From the NCBI GenBank assembly GCA_015039365.1, contig WION01000114.1, positions 87,187-151,186 on the forward strand: a stretch of DNA of 64,000 nucleotides, read 5' to 3'. Below are positions 35,334 through 46,275 of this stretch, in pieces; the stretch's first letter is position 1, and each line of letters starts with the position of its first letter. Origin of the DNA: Amanita rubescens (Eukaryota > Basidiomycota > Agaricomycetes > Agaricales > Amanitaceae). The position numbers and the translations under genes are program-made. The notes beneath the pieces were generated by a model. That model searched no databases and had not been told where the DNA came from. It saw nothing but the letters and a program-made list of their open reading frames with translations.

Positions 35334-35440
35334 GGCATGAGCATGGGTCACCATACCCATGGTGGGTCACGGGTATGGGTCATGATGGGTACGGGTCTGG
35401 GTCACAGTCACAGTGACCCGCAACCCACCCACAACCCACA
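35334..35440. repeat. GGGT-rich subterminal-type repeats upstream of the hAT remnant
   Basis: Dense runs of atgggtca, ccatacccatgg, acgggtatgggt and acccacccacaaccc. Short imperfect repeats in both orientations like this are usual near hAT ends, and similar tacccatacccatacc runs lie beyond the hAT 3' end at about 62135. I could not define the terminal inverted repeat. Confidence 0.5.
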
Positions 35441-35607
35441 GGCACGAGGCTCACAAATAGTAATAGTAGATCATGCGGCGCCAACATGGCCTCCGTGCAA
35501 ATTATTAGGCAGCCTCACCCCGGTACCACACAATTACATAAACTGTATAGTACTAGTACCCAGCTTGAAAAACCACAAAAAATGTGTGCTTCGTCGTGAT
35601 TACCTCA

Positions 35608-35905
35608 ATGGCAAACACAACTGAAGCAACCTCTCGCTCTGGCCGCACTATCAAGCCAAGCTTCAAGCGTAAAGCTGCAGAGCTTGGCAAGAAGACGGCA
35701 AAGGCTATCAAGAAGGTTTTTAAAAAAAAGAAGTTGGGCGAAGATAGCGAATCGGACTCACACGAGCACGACAATCCACCTACCCCTTCTTCTGACACTC
35801 GCCCTGCCTCACCCGGGACTGACCCCAGCATACCAGAAGTAATCCCTATAGAATCTGATGAGGAAGAGGCTGCACAGCCAGAAGACGATGTGGCAAAGCT
35901 CAGTT
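35608..35905 (+). pseudogene. Probable N-terminal exon of the exploded hAT transposase
   Basis: ATG 35608 opens MANTTEATSRSGRTIKPSFK, then a very basic helix KKTAKAIKKVFKKKKLGED and an acidic Ser/Pro tail ending DDVAKLS. It has no catalytic motif. I join it to the hAT gene because it lies on the same strand directly upstream of the BED-finger piece at 46909 once the gypsy element and its flanks are set aside, and because hAT proteins of mushrooms often have such a charged leader before the BED finger. That link is inference. Confidence 0.5.
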
Positions 35906-35907
35906 AG

Positions 35908-36488
35908 TTTTATGACATTCCAGTGATATAACTTTGATGACATACCTTCACAGGTCGCCTGCGATGACACTGGACTTTGCCTATATATTGTCATATCCCA
36001 TTCCAGACTCCACCCAAACTCCATGACCTCGGACCCCGATGGACTCCAGACTATACCCATGACCATTTTCCACTCATGTCACATCTCATATCAAGCCTAT
36101 GCCAAAACCCCGAAAACTCCGTCACAACTCCATCACAATTGAACTCTGTGCTTGGACTCCATGCTTTCCCTGACATTCGCTAAGTTCCTTTCTACATATT
36201 TTCCATACTTGTTTCACCTCTTGTTTCATCTCGGGCATCATGGATATCATTATCCCTTCGTACCATATGCTCTACTCCACTTCCTGTTCCATATCTCCAT
36301 ACTTTCCTGTTCTCATCAGAACACGGCCATAACTCCCCTTGTCAGACTACGTATATAAGGCCTCACTTGTACTCATACAGTAGTCCGAATATCGACTTGG
36401 ATTGTGCCCCAACTCGTATTGACTCCCTGTCTTTCATCGTCTCAACCTCATCCAGACCGCTCGCCCTTCGGACTCCGGTCCTGGACTC
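35908..36488 (+). mobile_element. Possible left part of an older LTR interrupted by the gypsy element
   Basis: CT-rich sequence with repeated ggactc/actcc words, a TATA-like box tatataagg near 36353 and a likely transcript start about 25 bp later, resembling the U3-R of an LTR. The matching right part would be 46747-46908. No clean TSD or TG/CA ends were found, so it may be an intron or other insertion in the hAT gene. Confidence 0.35.
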
Positions 36489-36939
36489 TGTTACAACACG
36501 GTACGGACTCCCGCATTATGCTTACATGACACGTCGGACATGTTCATTTCTTTATGCATACCTTATCCGTCTCACCCCTTATGCTCGATTCATACGGACT
36601 AACTCGTTCACTTCTATACCACTCCCCTTATTCCACATATGACGCCGTCCTTATACCTACATTTGTACTTACTCTTACTCACTAATTAGTACGTCTCATT
36701 GTACTCGCTAGTATAAGTACCGCATGTATTCTAGAGTCGAACCCTAAGTTCGACTTAGCTGTTTATTGTCGTCTGGCAATATAACCGTCCTCTTAACTCA
36801 TCTACCACAATCGTCCTCAGATCCTAAGTCAACGCTTTGACTTAGTATTGAACTTATAATCTTAACGTTTGACTTAAGACTTGTAATCGTGACTAGAGTT
36901 GCCGTTGCAACTTAGGTTGAGATTAACGAGTTCGTAACA
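36489..36939 (+). repeat. 5' LTR of the gypsy element
   Basis: Begins TGTTACAACACGG and ends GTTCGTAACA, with the inverted ends TGTTAC/GTAACA. Rich in short palindromes of the type CTAAGTTCGACTTAG. Identical in length (451 bp) to the 3' LTR. Confidence 0.97.
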
Positions 36940-37030
36940 ATTAAGTTGAACTTATCAATAAGCCTGAACATCGATTCATTGGCATTTGATAACACACACT
37001 TCGACGAACTTCCGGAAAGCCAGCCCGTAG

Positions 37031-37714
37031 GTTACTGGCCACGTTGTCAAAACGGATTGGAGAGCTCCACCAAATAGAGCTACACGAGATCGTAAAGGGA
37101 ACTACGTTCTTGACGGATACTACGTCAGACTAAACGGTGCAACTCGAACCTGGGAAGATACAGGAGGAAATCCAGTTAAAGAACAAGAATTCTGGATACC
37201 ACAAAAAGAAACTAGACCTCCAAACGAATCATATTATCACTTCACAGATTTATATCTTCAGGAACAACACATCAGATTCGATCACCTCACAGAACGTTGG
37301 ATAGCATCCGAAACACAAGAATTCGTCCCTAACGAATACTTCAACACCCCTGTTTGGATACAAGGGACTGTTGACGCTCTACCAGAAAACCTAAGACCAG
37401 GATATCTCCATTCTAAACCGACAACTAGGAAAGGCAAAAAGAAAGCAAAATTTGGCCTAAACGATAGTGAATCCGAGAAAGAGGGAGATACAGATCAAAA
37501 ACCCGATCTATCCCTTAGTTTTCTCAGTGACCTTTCAGTTGGAACGACACCAACACCTACCCAACAACCGACCAATCCCGAACCAGGTCCTTCGAACCCT
37601 AAAGAACAAAAAGATGAAGAAGACCCGTTTGACCCTGACAGAATCAAAGTAGACGAACCTAAACCCGACCCAATTCCACCACGCCAAGATCCATCACCCC
37701 CACCATCACCAAGA
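37031..37714 (+). CDS. Start-less open frame continuous with Gag
   Basis: The gag frame is open for 228 codons upstream of its first ATG (37715), from just after TAG 37028-37030, and contains no ATG, GTG or TTG. It reads like protein: VVKTDWRAPPNRATRDRKGN, YVLDGYYVRLNGATRTWEDT, EQEFWIPQKETRPPNESYYH, FTDLYLQEQHIRFDHLTERW and a charged Pro-rich end. The stop codon at its left edge is also a good 3' splice acceptor (cagcccgtag). It may be the N-terminal part of Gag reached by splicing or non-AUG initiation. No known domain recognised. Confidence 0.55.
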
Positions 37715-38773
37715 ATGTCTGGAGGAACCACAGACCCTACACCCAACCCACGAACCCCTAGTCTCATCGGAGATCTTCCTGAATTCAAAGGAAAGCGAAA
37801 GGATGCCAACACGTTCATAGAAGATATCGAAATCTTCTTTGATATGAACCCTGAACGGATGAACACAGACCGTTTAAAGATCCTTGCCGCCCTGAATAAG
37901 ATCTCAGATGGAGCTAGACAATGGAAAAAGAATAAATTAACGGAATTACGAAAATCACGTGCTACTGTTGAAGAAGGCGTTACAAGACCCGCTTTATTCG
38001 ATAATTGGGATGCATTTAAACTGTCATTCTTGACAGATTGGGGAGAAGTTGATCCAAGTGGAAACGCATACACAAAGATTCTCAATCTACAGAACAGATC
38101 GTCTATGAAAGGAAAGAAACAGATGACCTTACCAAACTATGTAAATCAGTTCAAGGAACAGATTACGAAAGCCGGAATCGAAGGAGAAGCAGCATTCCAT
38201 ATGTTCGGAAAAGGACTTACAGCACCAGAGTTCGAAAAAGCAATGCTCATGAATCCAAAAACGTTGCAAGACTGGTACGACATTGCTATCAAACTCGACA
38301 ACATCCGAACCCATTCATACGCCTATTCACCTCGATCTGGAAACGGTCATTCATCATCCTCTCACAACGACGAATCATGGGCAATGCAGATCGATCACAA
38401 ATATCTAGAACAAGACGAAGATCCAGAATTAGAACTTGTGATCAGATCTATGTCCAAAGAAGAAAGAGAACGCTACATCAGAGACGGTTTATGTTTTATC
38501 TGCGGAATTAAGGGACACATGTCAGGGCAATGCCCGAAGAAGAAAAGAAACAAAGGGAAAAGTCGATTTAAAGGAGGAAAGAAAAGAGGATTCACGCCCA
38601 AACGTCACATTCGAGCCACATCAAATGATGGTGACGGAAACTGGGAAGAAGAAGAAGTCCGAGAGTCTAAACCAAATTACACCAAGAACATCCGAGCGCT
38701 GATGAAAGGGATGTCAACCGACGAAAAGAACGATCTATTACTATCTCTTGCCGACGATAACGAGGATTTTTAA
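37715..38773 (+). CDS. gag: Gag polyprotein of the gypsy element
   Basis: 352 residues from the first ATG. Capsid region: LIGDLPEFKGKRKDANTFIE, ILAALNKISDGARQWKKNKL, FDNWDAFKLSFLTDWGEVDP and NYVNQFKEQITKAGIEG, as in Ty3/gypsy retrotransposon Gag. Nucleocapsid zinc knuckle CFICGIKGHMSGQC (CX2CX4HX4C) followed by a Lys/Arg-rich RNA-binding stretch KKKRNKGKSRFKGGKKRGF. Ends NEDF-TAA at 38771-38773. Pol begins in the -1 frame across this stop. The open frame to the left may add an N-terminal domain. Confidence 0.95.
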   Translation: MSGGTTDPTPNPRTPSLIGDLPEFKGKRKDANTFIEDIEIFFDMNPERMNTDRLKILAALNKISDGARQWKKNKLTELRKSRATVEEGVTRPALFDNWDAFKLSFLTDWGEVDPSGNAYTKILNLQNRSSMKGKKQMTLPNYVNQFKEQITKAGIEGEAAFHMFGKGLTAPEFEKAMLMNPKTLQDWYDIAIKLDNIRTHSYAYSPRSGNGHSSSSHNDESWAMQIDHKYLEQDEDPELELVIRSMSKEERERYIRDGLCFICGIKGHMSGQCPKKKRNKGKSRFKGGKKRGFTPKRHIRATSNDGDGNWEEEEVRESKPNYTKNIRALMKGMSTDEKNDLLLSLADDNEDF

Positions 38774-41700
38774 CAGTGGGACTCATGACAGTGGATGAAG
38801 TTCCAGAAGTATCAGATTCAACTCTCGATATATCTCATGTAACAGTACAATCTATTTCGAAACGAAGATTATCTGTCCCTATCAAAATTGAAACTGAAAA
38901 CAACACTGAAAACCTTGTTGCCCTTGTCGACTGCGGAGCCGAAGGGATATTTATCGACAAAAGAATAGCACACAAATGGAGAAAACGAAAAACTCCACGA
39001 CCAATCAGAGTTTACAACGTCGATGGCACCATAAACAAAGAAGGAGAAATTGATGAACAGTGTCTTATCACCTTCGAAATGGACGGAAAACGCATGACCG
39101 AATGGTTTTACGTATCAGCAATAGGAAAACAAACGATCATACTGGGGCTTCCTTGGCTAGAGAAGCATAACCCAGACGTAAATTGGAAAGAAAAGACTCT
39201 AGAGTTCCGAGACTCTGATCAGGACAAGATCAAGGCATCACTTCGGAGCATCTGTCTACAGATTGACAGAATAGCTATGCCTGAATGGGAAGAAAGTCTC
39301 GTCATCGGACATTTGATGTCACACAAAGGATCACAGATGACAGATCAAGGATGGAACACACACACATTTGAGGACATAGGAAGCTGGTCAGAAGACGAAT
39401 ACGATCAAGTAACTATTGCACGATATACGCCAGCTCAACAAATGGAACACAAGTACCATCAAACAGAGGAGGTTTACACACTCCCTCCTGAATACTCGGC
39501 ATGGAAAGATGTATTCGAGAAAAAAGCAAGTGAACGATTCCCGGAAAGCCGATCTTGGGATCACCAGATAGAACTTCGCGATGATTTCATACCAAAAAGA
39601 GGAAAAATCTATCCCTTATCTCCGAAACAGCAAAACACACTGGACGAATGGATTAAAGAACATGTTGAAAAAGGCTACATCAGACCGTCGAAATCACCGC
39701 AGGCATCACCTTTCTTCTTTGTAGAAAAGAAAGAAGCACAAAAACTACGACCCTGCCAAGATTATCGATATTTGAACGAATACACTAAACCAAACGCATA
39801 TCCATTACCCCTTATCTCCGATCTTATGATCAAACTCAAAGATTCGGAATACTTTACGAAACTGGATATCCGTTGGGGATATAATAACGTTCAAATCAAG
39901 GAATCTGACAGATGGAAAGCCGCCTTTATCACCAACCGAGGTTTATTTGAACCTAACGTCATGTTCTTTGGATTACAAAATTCACCAGCAACGTTTCAAG
40001 CTATGATGGACGATTATTTCAGGGATTTTACAGAAAAAGGATGGCTCGTCATCTACATGGATGACATGCTAATACACGCGCGCACTAAAGAAGAACTCGA
40101 GATTCGAACAAAACAAGTACTTGAACGATTACAGAAACACGATCTTTACCTCAAGCTTGAAAAGTGTAAATTCGCTGCCAAAGAAGTTGATTTTCTAGGC
40201 ACCGTCATATCCAAAAATACAATAAAAATGGACCCGATCAAACTTGCCGGAATCAGGGACTGGCCAACCCCTTCTACCGTTAAACAAGTTAGATCATTTC
40301 TAGGATTCGGAAATTACTATTGAAGGTTTATTTTCGGATTCGCCCACCTTGCACGACCCCTGCATGACCTAACGAAGAAAAACAAACTATGGACATGGAC
40401 CGCAGAATGCCAAGTCGCATTTGATCTATTAAAAGAACGCTTCACATCCGCACCTGTCTTAATGATGCCCGATGTTAACAAACCCTTTATTCTACAAACG
40501 GACGCATCAGACTGCGCAATCGGAGCAGTTCTCATGCAGAAGGATGACAATGGCGACTTACACCCATGCGGATACCTATCCCACGCACTTACACCGACTG
40601 AAACACGATGGCAAATCTATGACCGAGAATTATTCGCCATCTACTACGCTCTTTATAACGAATGGAGATACCTGCTCGAAGGAGCAGAACACCCTGTCAT
40701 TATTCATTGTGACCACAAGAACCTACTTTATTATCGAGAACCACAACGTCTTACAAACCGCCAAGCACGATGGTGGAATGACTTGTCTCGATTTAATATT
40801 AAATTAACACACGTTCCCGGAGCAAAATTAATAATAGCGGATGCCTTATCCCGCCGACCCGATCATATGACAAAAGATGAACCAGAAGAGTTAATAACAA
40901 TGCTCCCAAAAGAACTCTTTGTTCGCACGATCACCGAAGATCTCCGTGACAGAGCAATAGAAATAACTGTCAAAGATGAATTCGCTCAATCAATCAAGAA
41001 ATGTCTAAAAGAAAAAGGAACACCGCCTTTACGCACAGCCCTTTCTGATTGGACCCTTGACGACGAATTAATCCTGTACAAAGGGAAATCTTTTATCCCT
41101 CCTGATACCGATCTTCGCCGAGATATTATTAAAGATTTTCACGAATCACCAACAAGCGGACATCCCGGTTTCTTCAAAACCCTCGCCTTATTAAAGGAAT
41201 ATTACTGGTGGCCATTGATGTCTAAAATGGTTAAACAGTTTGTTGACGGATGCACGGCATGCCAACAAATGAAATCGAATACACACCCTACTGCCGCACC
41301 TCTGATGCCAATCAAGTCTCACGCACACCGACCCTTCCAACAAATAACTATGGATTTCATAACCGACTTACCCCAAAGTGACGGTTTTGATTCTATCTTT
41401 ATCGTGGTCGATCAAGGACTTACAAAGGGAGTAATTCTCATGCCTTGTAATAAAACTATCACCGCCGATGAAACCGCCGACCTCTACATTCGGAATGTAT
41501 TCAAAAACTTCGGTTTACCTGACGTCATGATCTCCGATCGAGGACCACAGTTCGCATCACATGTCTTTAACGGCATAATGGACTCATTAAAGATCAAACA
41601 CAAAATGAGTACCGCCTTCCATCCACAAACCGATGGACAAACAGAGCGATATAACGCCGAATTAGAAGCTTATCTCCGAATATTCTGTGCTTATGAACCA

Positions 41701-42381
41701 GATACTTGGAACAAGATGATACCAATAGCACAATTCGCGCATAACTCACGCACTCATGAAGCGTTGAAACAATCGCCCTTTCAATTGATGTATGGAACAT
41801 CTCCGGTTGCACTTCCCCTTGTCTCAAACAAGACAGACACACCAACCGCTGACAACCGCATCAACTCCTTGTTCCGCGCACGAGAAGAAGCACTCGCCGC
41901 ACATGATCTAGCACGAGCTAAGATGATGGAGAGAACAACGAGAAAGACTAAACCGTTCAAAGTCAATGACAAAGTATGGTTAGAGTCTAGGAACCTGAAG
42001 ATTCCCTATCAGAGCAGAAAGCTCGCACCTAAACGAGAAGGTCCCTTTTCCATTAAAGAAGTCTTAGGACCAGTGACATATCGTCTCACGCTACCAAGAC
42101 AATGGAAAATCCATAACGTATTCCACGCCGCCTTACTAACACCGTTCAAAGAGACTTCCTTTCATGGAACAACGGAAACAAGGCCCCCTCCCGATCTGAT
42201 TGAAGGAGAACAGGAATACGAGGTAGAAGCACTGCTTGCACATCGCAAGTTCAGAGGGAAATTACAATTCCTTGTAAAGTGGAAAGGCTATGACACCAGT
42301 GAAAACACATGGGAACCAGAAAATAACTTGACGCATATGGAAGACCTCCTTCTAGAATATAAAAGACGAAGGAAACTCTGA
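38761..42381 (+). pseudogene. pol: Pol polyprotein (PR-RT-RNaseH-IN-chromodomain) with one nonsense codon
   Basis: Frame is -1 to gag and open from 38761. Protease: ENLVALVDCGAEGIFIDKRI (DCG in place of the common DSG). RT: RPCQDYRYLNEYTKPNAYPL, FTKLDIRWGYNNVQIKES, FFGLQNSPATFQAMMDD and the catalytic VIYMDDMLIHA. After VRSFLGFGNYY the frame has TGA at 40321-40323, where relatives have Arg (YRRF), and then continues RFIFGFAHLARPLHDLTKK. RNase H: ILQTDASDCAIGAVLMQ, YDRELFAIYYAL, CDHKNLLYY. Integrase: HPGFFKTLALLKEYYWWPLM, CTACQQMKS zinc site, then the D-D-E residues in MDFITDL, MISDRGPQFASHVF and PQTDGQTERYNAELEAYLR. Chromodomain: YEVEALLAHRKFRGKLQFLV and KWKGYDTSENTWEPENNL. Only the one break; everything else intact. 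Confidence 0.96.
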
Positions 42382-42414
42382 AAATGTCATTTACATCTCA
42401 AGTAACTATGCAGA

Positions 42415-42957
42415 ATGGAAACGACACCACCGACGCCGTTCAGCACTTCCCCTGGTCCGAATTTTATGCTGGAGAGACCACTGACGCCCGACTCCCCACT
42501 TCCCCTGACTCCCACCGACCCCGACTCATTCTTCATACCACCGACACCGACGAAGAAGACGTTGACCCGAACGACTTCATTGATGTTCCCTACAGATCTC
42601 CCGATCAAACCACGTCTCAGACGATCCCGGTCACTCCCACCGAAGCCGAGGAAACCCAGGTCGGAACATCAGAAACTCTGGCTATACCTGGACGAATTGA
42701 GGAAAATCGCACTAGCCGACCGATCCCACCTAGAAACGCTGAAGATGTTAGCGTTACCCTACATAGAGAGGCGGTACTTGCCGGTCGAGCTCCGACTCAA
42801 TCTCGTAAAGAACCTATTCGAAGCGACAACCAGAGTCACGGTACAGATGGGACTCACCACGATATGGCTAGCCCCATCATACGAACCACCCCCGATCTCT
42901 ATCTCAGTTATCACGGAACTACTACTTACACCAAGGTTAGAGACCGAGTCACTCTAA
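42415..42957 (+). CDS. Overlapping frame within ORF3 (181 codons, function unknown)
   Basis: In the +1 frame relative to ORF3, from ATG 42415 to TAA. It reads FMLERPLTPDSPLPLTPTDP, SFFIPPTPTKK, RLRRSRSLPPKPRKPRSEHQ and KLWLYLDELRKIALADRSHL, then leucine-rich helical residues ERRYLPVELRLNLVKNLFEA. Its latter half looks at least as protein-like as the ORF3 frame over the same bases. It may be a dual-coded product, or mark a frameshift between two halves of one protein. Confidence 0.4.
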   Translation: METTPPTPFSTSPGPNFMLERPLTPDSPLPLTPTDPDSFFIPPTPTKKTLTRTTSLMFPTDLPIKPRLRRSRSLPPKPRKPRSEHQKLWLYLDELRKIALADRSHLETLKMLALPYIERRYLPVELRLNLVKNLFEATTRVTVQMGLTTIWLAPSYEPPPISISVITELLLTPRLETESL

Positions 42958-43384
42958 TCTGCGATACTGCTAGGTTACAGATCGACTATTTTGACCAAGA
43001 AAGGATAGCCCGAATCTGGCGACTTCTCATGGATCTCCGAACCGCCACCACCCTCGCCGGTCAAGCCCGAGATCAATACAACTATCATTGCGCCGATTTA
43101 ATCGAGACGTTCGTTAACGTTACAGCATTGTACTGGGAAGACATCCATCCGAAAGGAGGAAATTTAGATCAACTGGCTATAGATCTATTACGACGACTTC
43201 TCACAGCTGACATCGAACGCTATATCATCCTCGCCATAGATAGCATCAAAGATCAAAGATTCGGAGTGAAGATACAGCCCCACGATAAGAATAACCGTAT
43301 CCTTGTCAACCATTGGTTTCGCGCTACCGAAGCTACACCTGACAGACACCGAGCAACTAGATGCATTATGGAAACAGATCGTAA

Positions 43385-45485
43385 CACCTGTTAAGCCGGC
43401 TAAATTAGCCTAATTAGCAGTGGACACCGATTGAGTGTCCAGAGCTAATTAGCGAGGTTTAAGGGCCTACGGCACACTTTCAATAACTCTGATAAATATA
43501 TAGAGAGATTTTGGTTAAGTCTTTTTTCCCACAACTAAATTACCATTTCTGGAAGGTGGGGGATATGTTTGTACATGTTATGAGATGGGAATGTGATCAC
43601 AATTCAGAAACAAGGGATAATTGCCTTATTTGGTAAGGTAGCCAGATTCTAAATAAGGTAAGCAAGTCAGGATACCATTTTTGGAAGGGTGTGAGGGTGT
43701 TTGTACATGTTATGGCACAATTTCCTTTTTTGGAAAAGTGTCAAACTTCCAAATAAGGCACAAAATGGGTCATTCAGGGTCGAATTTCCTAAAAAGGAAA
43801 TGATTACGTAATCTCAGGGTCAATCAATTGTGTAGCCTTGGTCAGTGGCTTTCTAAATGTGGTTGTATGACAATGTTTGGTGCTGATTTCATTGAGATAT
43901 TCACTGATTGATTTTCAGGGTCAAATTTCTAAAAAAGGAAATTGATAATGTAATGTGCGCTTTAGGATCCAGTGGCGGGTTTCCAAAAATGGAAATAGCG
44001 CACTTCGGACTTGCCATTTTGGGAAATATCTGCTCACTGTTGCTGGTGATGAGCAGAAAGAAATTGCAATAACTCCCTTAATACTGAATGTTTTTGTGGC
44101 GCGTTTTTTGGAACATCTTCCTTATATGTATATGCACCTATCCACTATGTTAGAATGCAAAAAGAGCGACTGGTTTCTGTCAGAATGCAACATGTCTTGC
44201 TCACTGTTGACAACAGTGAGGAGCAACAAATGACAATATCTCCATCAATACTGGTTATTTGTGTGGCGCTTTTTTTGGTATGTCCCCATTAGGGATATAG
44301 GAAGGTGTTTGGCATGTCAGAATACAAATAGTACATACCAATCATGCCACAAATGAAATTGGTGTGCTCACTGTCTGCCATGATGAGCAGCCATATCTCC
44401 ACCAAAACAAGATCTTCCTGTGGCTGGGGACATACCAAAAAAAGCGCCACACAAATAACCAGTATTGATGGAGATATGGCTGCTCATCATGGCAGACAGT
44501 GAGCACACCAATTTCATTTGTGGCATGATTGGTACGTACTATTTGTATTCTGACATGCCAAACACCTTCCTATATCCCTAATGGGGACATACCAAAAAAA
44601 GCGCCACACAAATAACCAGTATTGATGGAGATATTGTCATTTGTTGCTCCTCACTGTTGTCAACAGTGAGCAAGACATGTTGCATTCTGACAGAAACCAG
44701 TCGCTCTTTTTGCATTCTAACATAGTGGATAGGTGCATATACATATAAGGAAGATGTTCCAAAAAACGCGCCACAAAAACATTCAGTATTAAGGGAGTTA
44801 TTGCAATTTCTTTCTGCTCATCACCAGCAACAGTGAGCAGATATTTCCCAAAATGGCAAGTCCGAAGTGCGCTATTTCCATTTTTGGAAACCCGCCACTG
44901 GATCCTAAAGCGCACATTACATTATCAATTTCCTTTTTTAGAAATTTGACCCTGAAAATCAATCAGTGAATATCTCAATGAAATCAGCACCAAACATTGT
45001 CATACAACCACATTTAGAAAGCCACTGACCAAGGCTACACAATTGATTGACCCTGAGATTACGTAATCATTTCCTTTTTAGGAAATTCGACCCTGAATGA
45101 CCCATTTTGTGCCTTATTTGGAAGTTTGACACTTTTCCAAAAAAGGAAATTGTGCCATAACATGTACAAACACCCTCACACCCTTCCAAAAATGGTATCC
45201 TGACTTGCTTACCTTATTTAGAATCTGGCTACCTTACCAAATAAGGCAATTATCCCTTGTTTCTGAATTGTGATCACATTCCCATCTCATAACATGTACA
45301 AACATATCCCCCACCTTCCAGAAATGGTAATTTAGTTGTGGGAAAAAAGACTTAACCAAAATCTCTCTATATATTTATCAGAGTTATTGAAAGTGTGCCG
45401 TAGGCCCTTAAACCTCGCTAATTAGCTCTGGACACTCAATCGGTGTCCACTGCTAATTAGGCTAATTTAGCCGGCTTAACAGGTG
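43385..45485. mobile_element. 2101-bp near-perfect palindrome, hAT-like foldback element with 8-bp TSD
   Basis: The sequence mirrors itself about position 44435: base i pairs with base 88870-i. Arms are 43385-44401 and 44469-45485 (1017 bp each), loop 44402-44468 (67 bp). Ends are CACCTGTTAAGCCGGC and GCCGGCTTAACAGGTG. Flanked by GATCGTAA at 43377-43384 and 45486-45493, an 8-bp target duplication, which with CA...TG ends suggests a hAT-type transposase. I found no mismatch in the stretches of arm I compared. Each arm holds the same 92-codon open frame (43955-44233 plus; 44637-44915 minus), without a recognised domain. Many internal copies of TTTCCTTTTTAGGAAA-like words are themselves small palindromes. 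Confidence 0.95.
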
Positions 45486-46275
45486 GATCGTAAGTCAAGA
45501 GAAATCTGGTGCCTCACCGGAAAGATCCGAGAACTCTTGTCAAGTATCCAAGGAGACACCGAATGGACAACAAGCGAATTCGCAGATGGAGTTTCCCTCT
45601 TCGAACTCACTAGTGACAACATTTCGCAGATCAATGATGCGATCAACGATCTCGATCTTCATCGCCGAATCCGTACAACAAGCGATCTCACTACGGAAGA
45701 ATCGAAACGAGATAAGAAGGCTCCTCCTTCTGGTCGATCCCCATCACCCCCCACCACCACCGTTATTCGCCACGGAGTCTGGAATATTCCTATCCCCACT
45801 ACTCGACGAAACGACTCTCCGCCTCCTCGACGACCTACGACCCGCAGTATGACCAATGCCGCCAATAACCGCCCCCACCGCTATAACCGCTGCATCCACT
45901 GCCGAGGTAAACATGCCTCTGAGGATCACCATCTCGCTACTGCAATTCCTCCTGTGTCTACTGTATCTACACGCGCTCCCACGCGCCGACACGATCTGAC
46001 ACCCGGTCCTTCCACTAAGAAGAAAGGACGTTCTCGAGTTACCACAGATGCCGCCAATACCTCCACTTCCACTAGCCGCCGCCCTCACCAGCCAAAGAAG
46101 AAGGGAAAGAAGAAAGCACACCATGCGTCACAGTGTCAGGCATGCGTCAATGGACGACAGTGCGATGGAGCTGACGACGATGCTTGCTACGACTACGGCA
46201 CTTACGGCTACGACTACGGAGACGACGCGACCCACAACATGAACACTTAGACGGTTTGTTGTTGCGGTCAACAAC

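Larger units (their letters stand above)
42384..46250 (+). pseudogene. Third ORF of the gypsy element, split by the palindromic insertion
   Basis: Starts ATG 42384, two bases after the pol stop. The 5' part (42384-43384) encodes an acidic Ser/Thr/Pro-rich region, then a more folded-looking stretch with ERIARIWRLLMDLRTATTLA, YNYHCADLIETFVNVTALYW and LAIDLLRRLLTADIERYIIL. The palindrome 43385-45485 interrupts it after the TSD GATCGTAA. The 3' part (45486-46250) resumes in the same frame: ELLSSIQGDTEWTTSEFADG, a Pro-rich linker, a possible zinc site CIHCRGKHASEDHH, basic runs, and a terminal cluster CQACVNGRQC followed by DYGTYGYDYGDD; TAG. Not an envelope by eye: no signal peptide or membrane span. 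No family recognised. Confidence 0.75.

Noticed and set aside
45486..46250. An independent gene starting at GTG 45483
   Set aside because: It is the 3' half of gypsy ORF3 in the same frame; the GTG is the last base triplet of the palindrome end.
42384..46250. Retroviral-type envelope gene
   Set aside because: No signal peptide, cleavage site or membrane span is visible.
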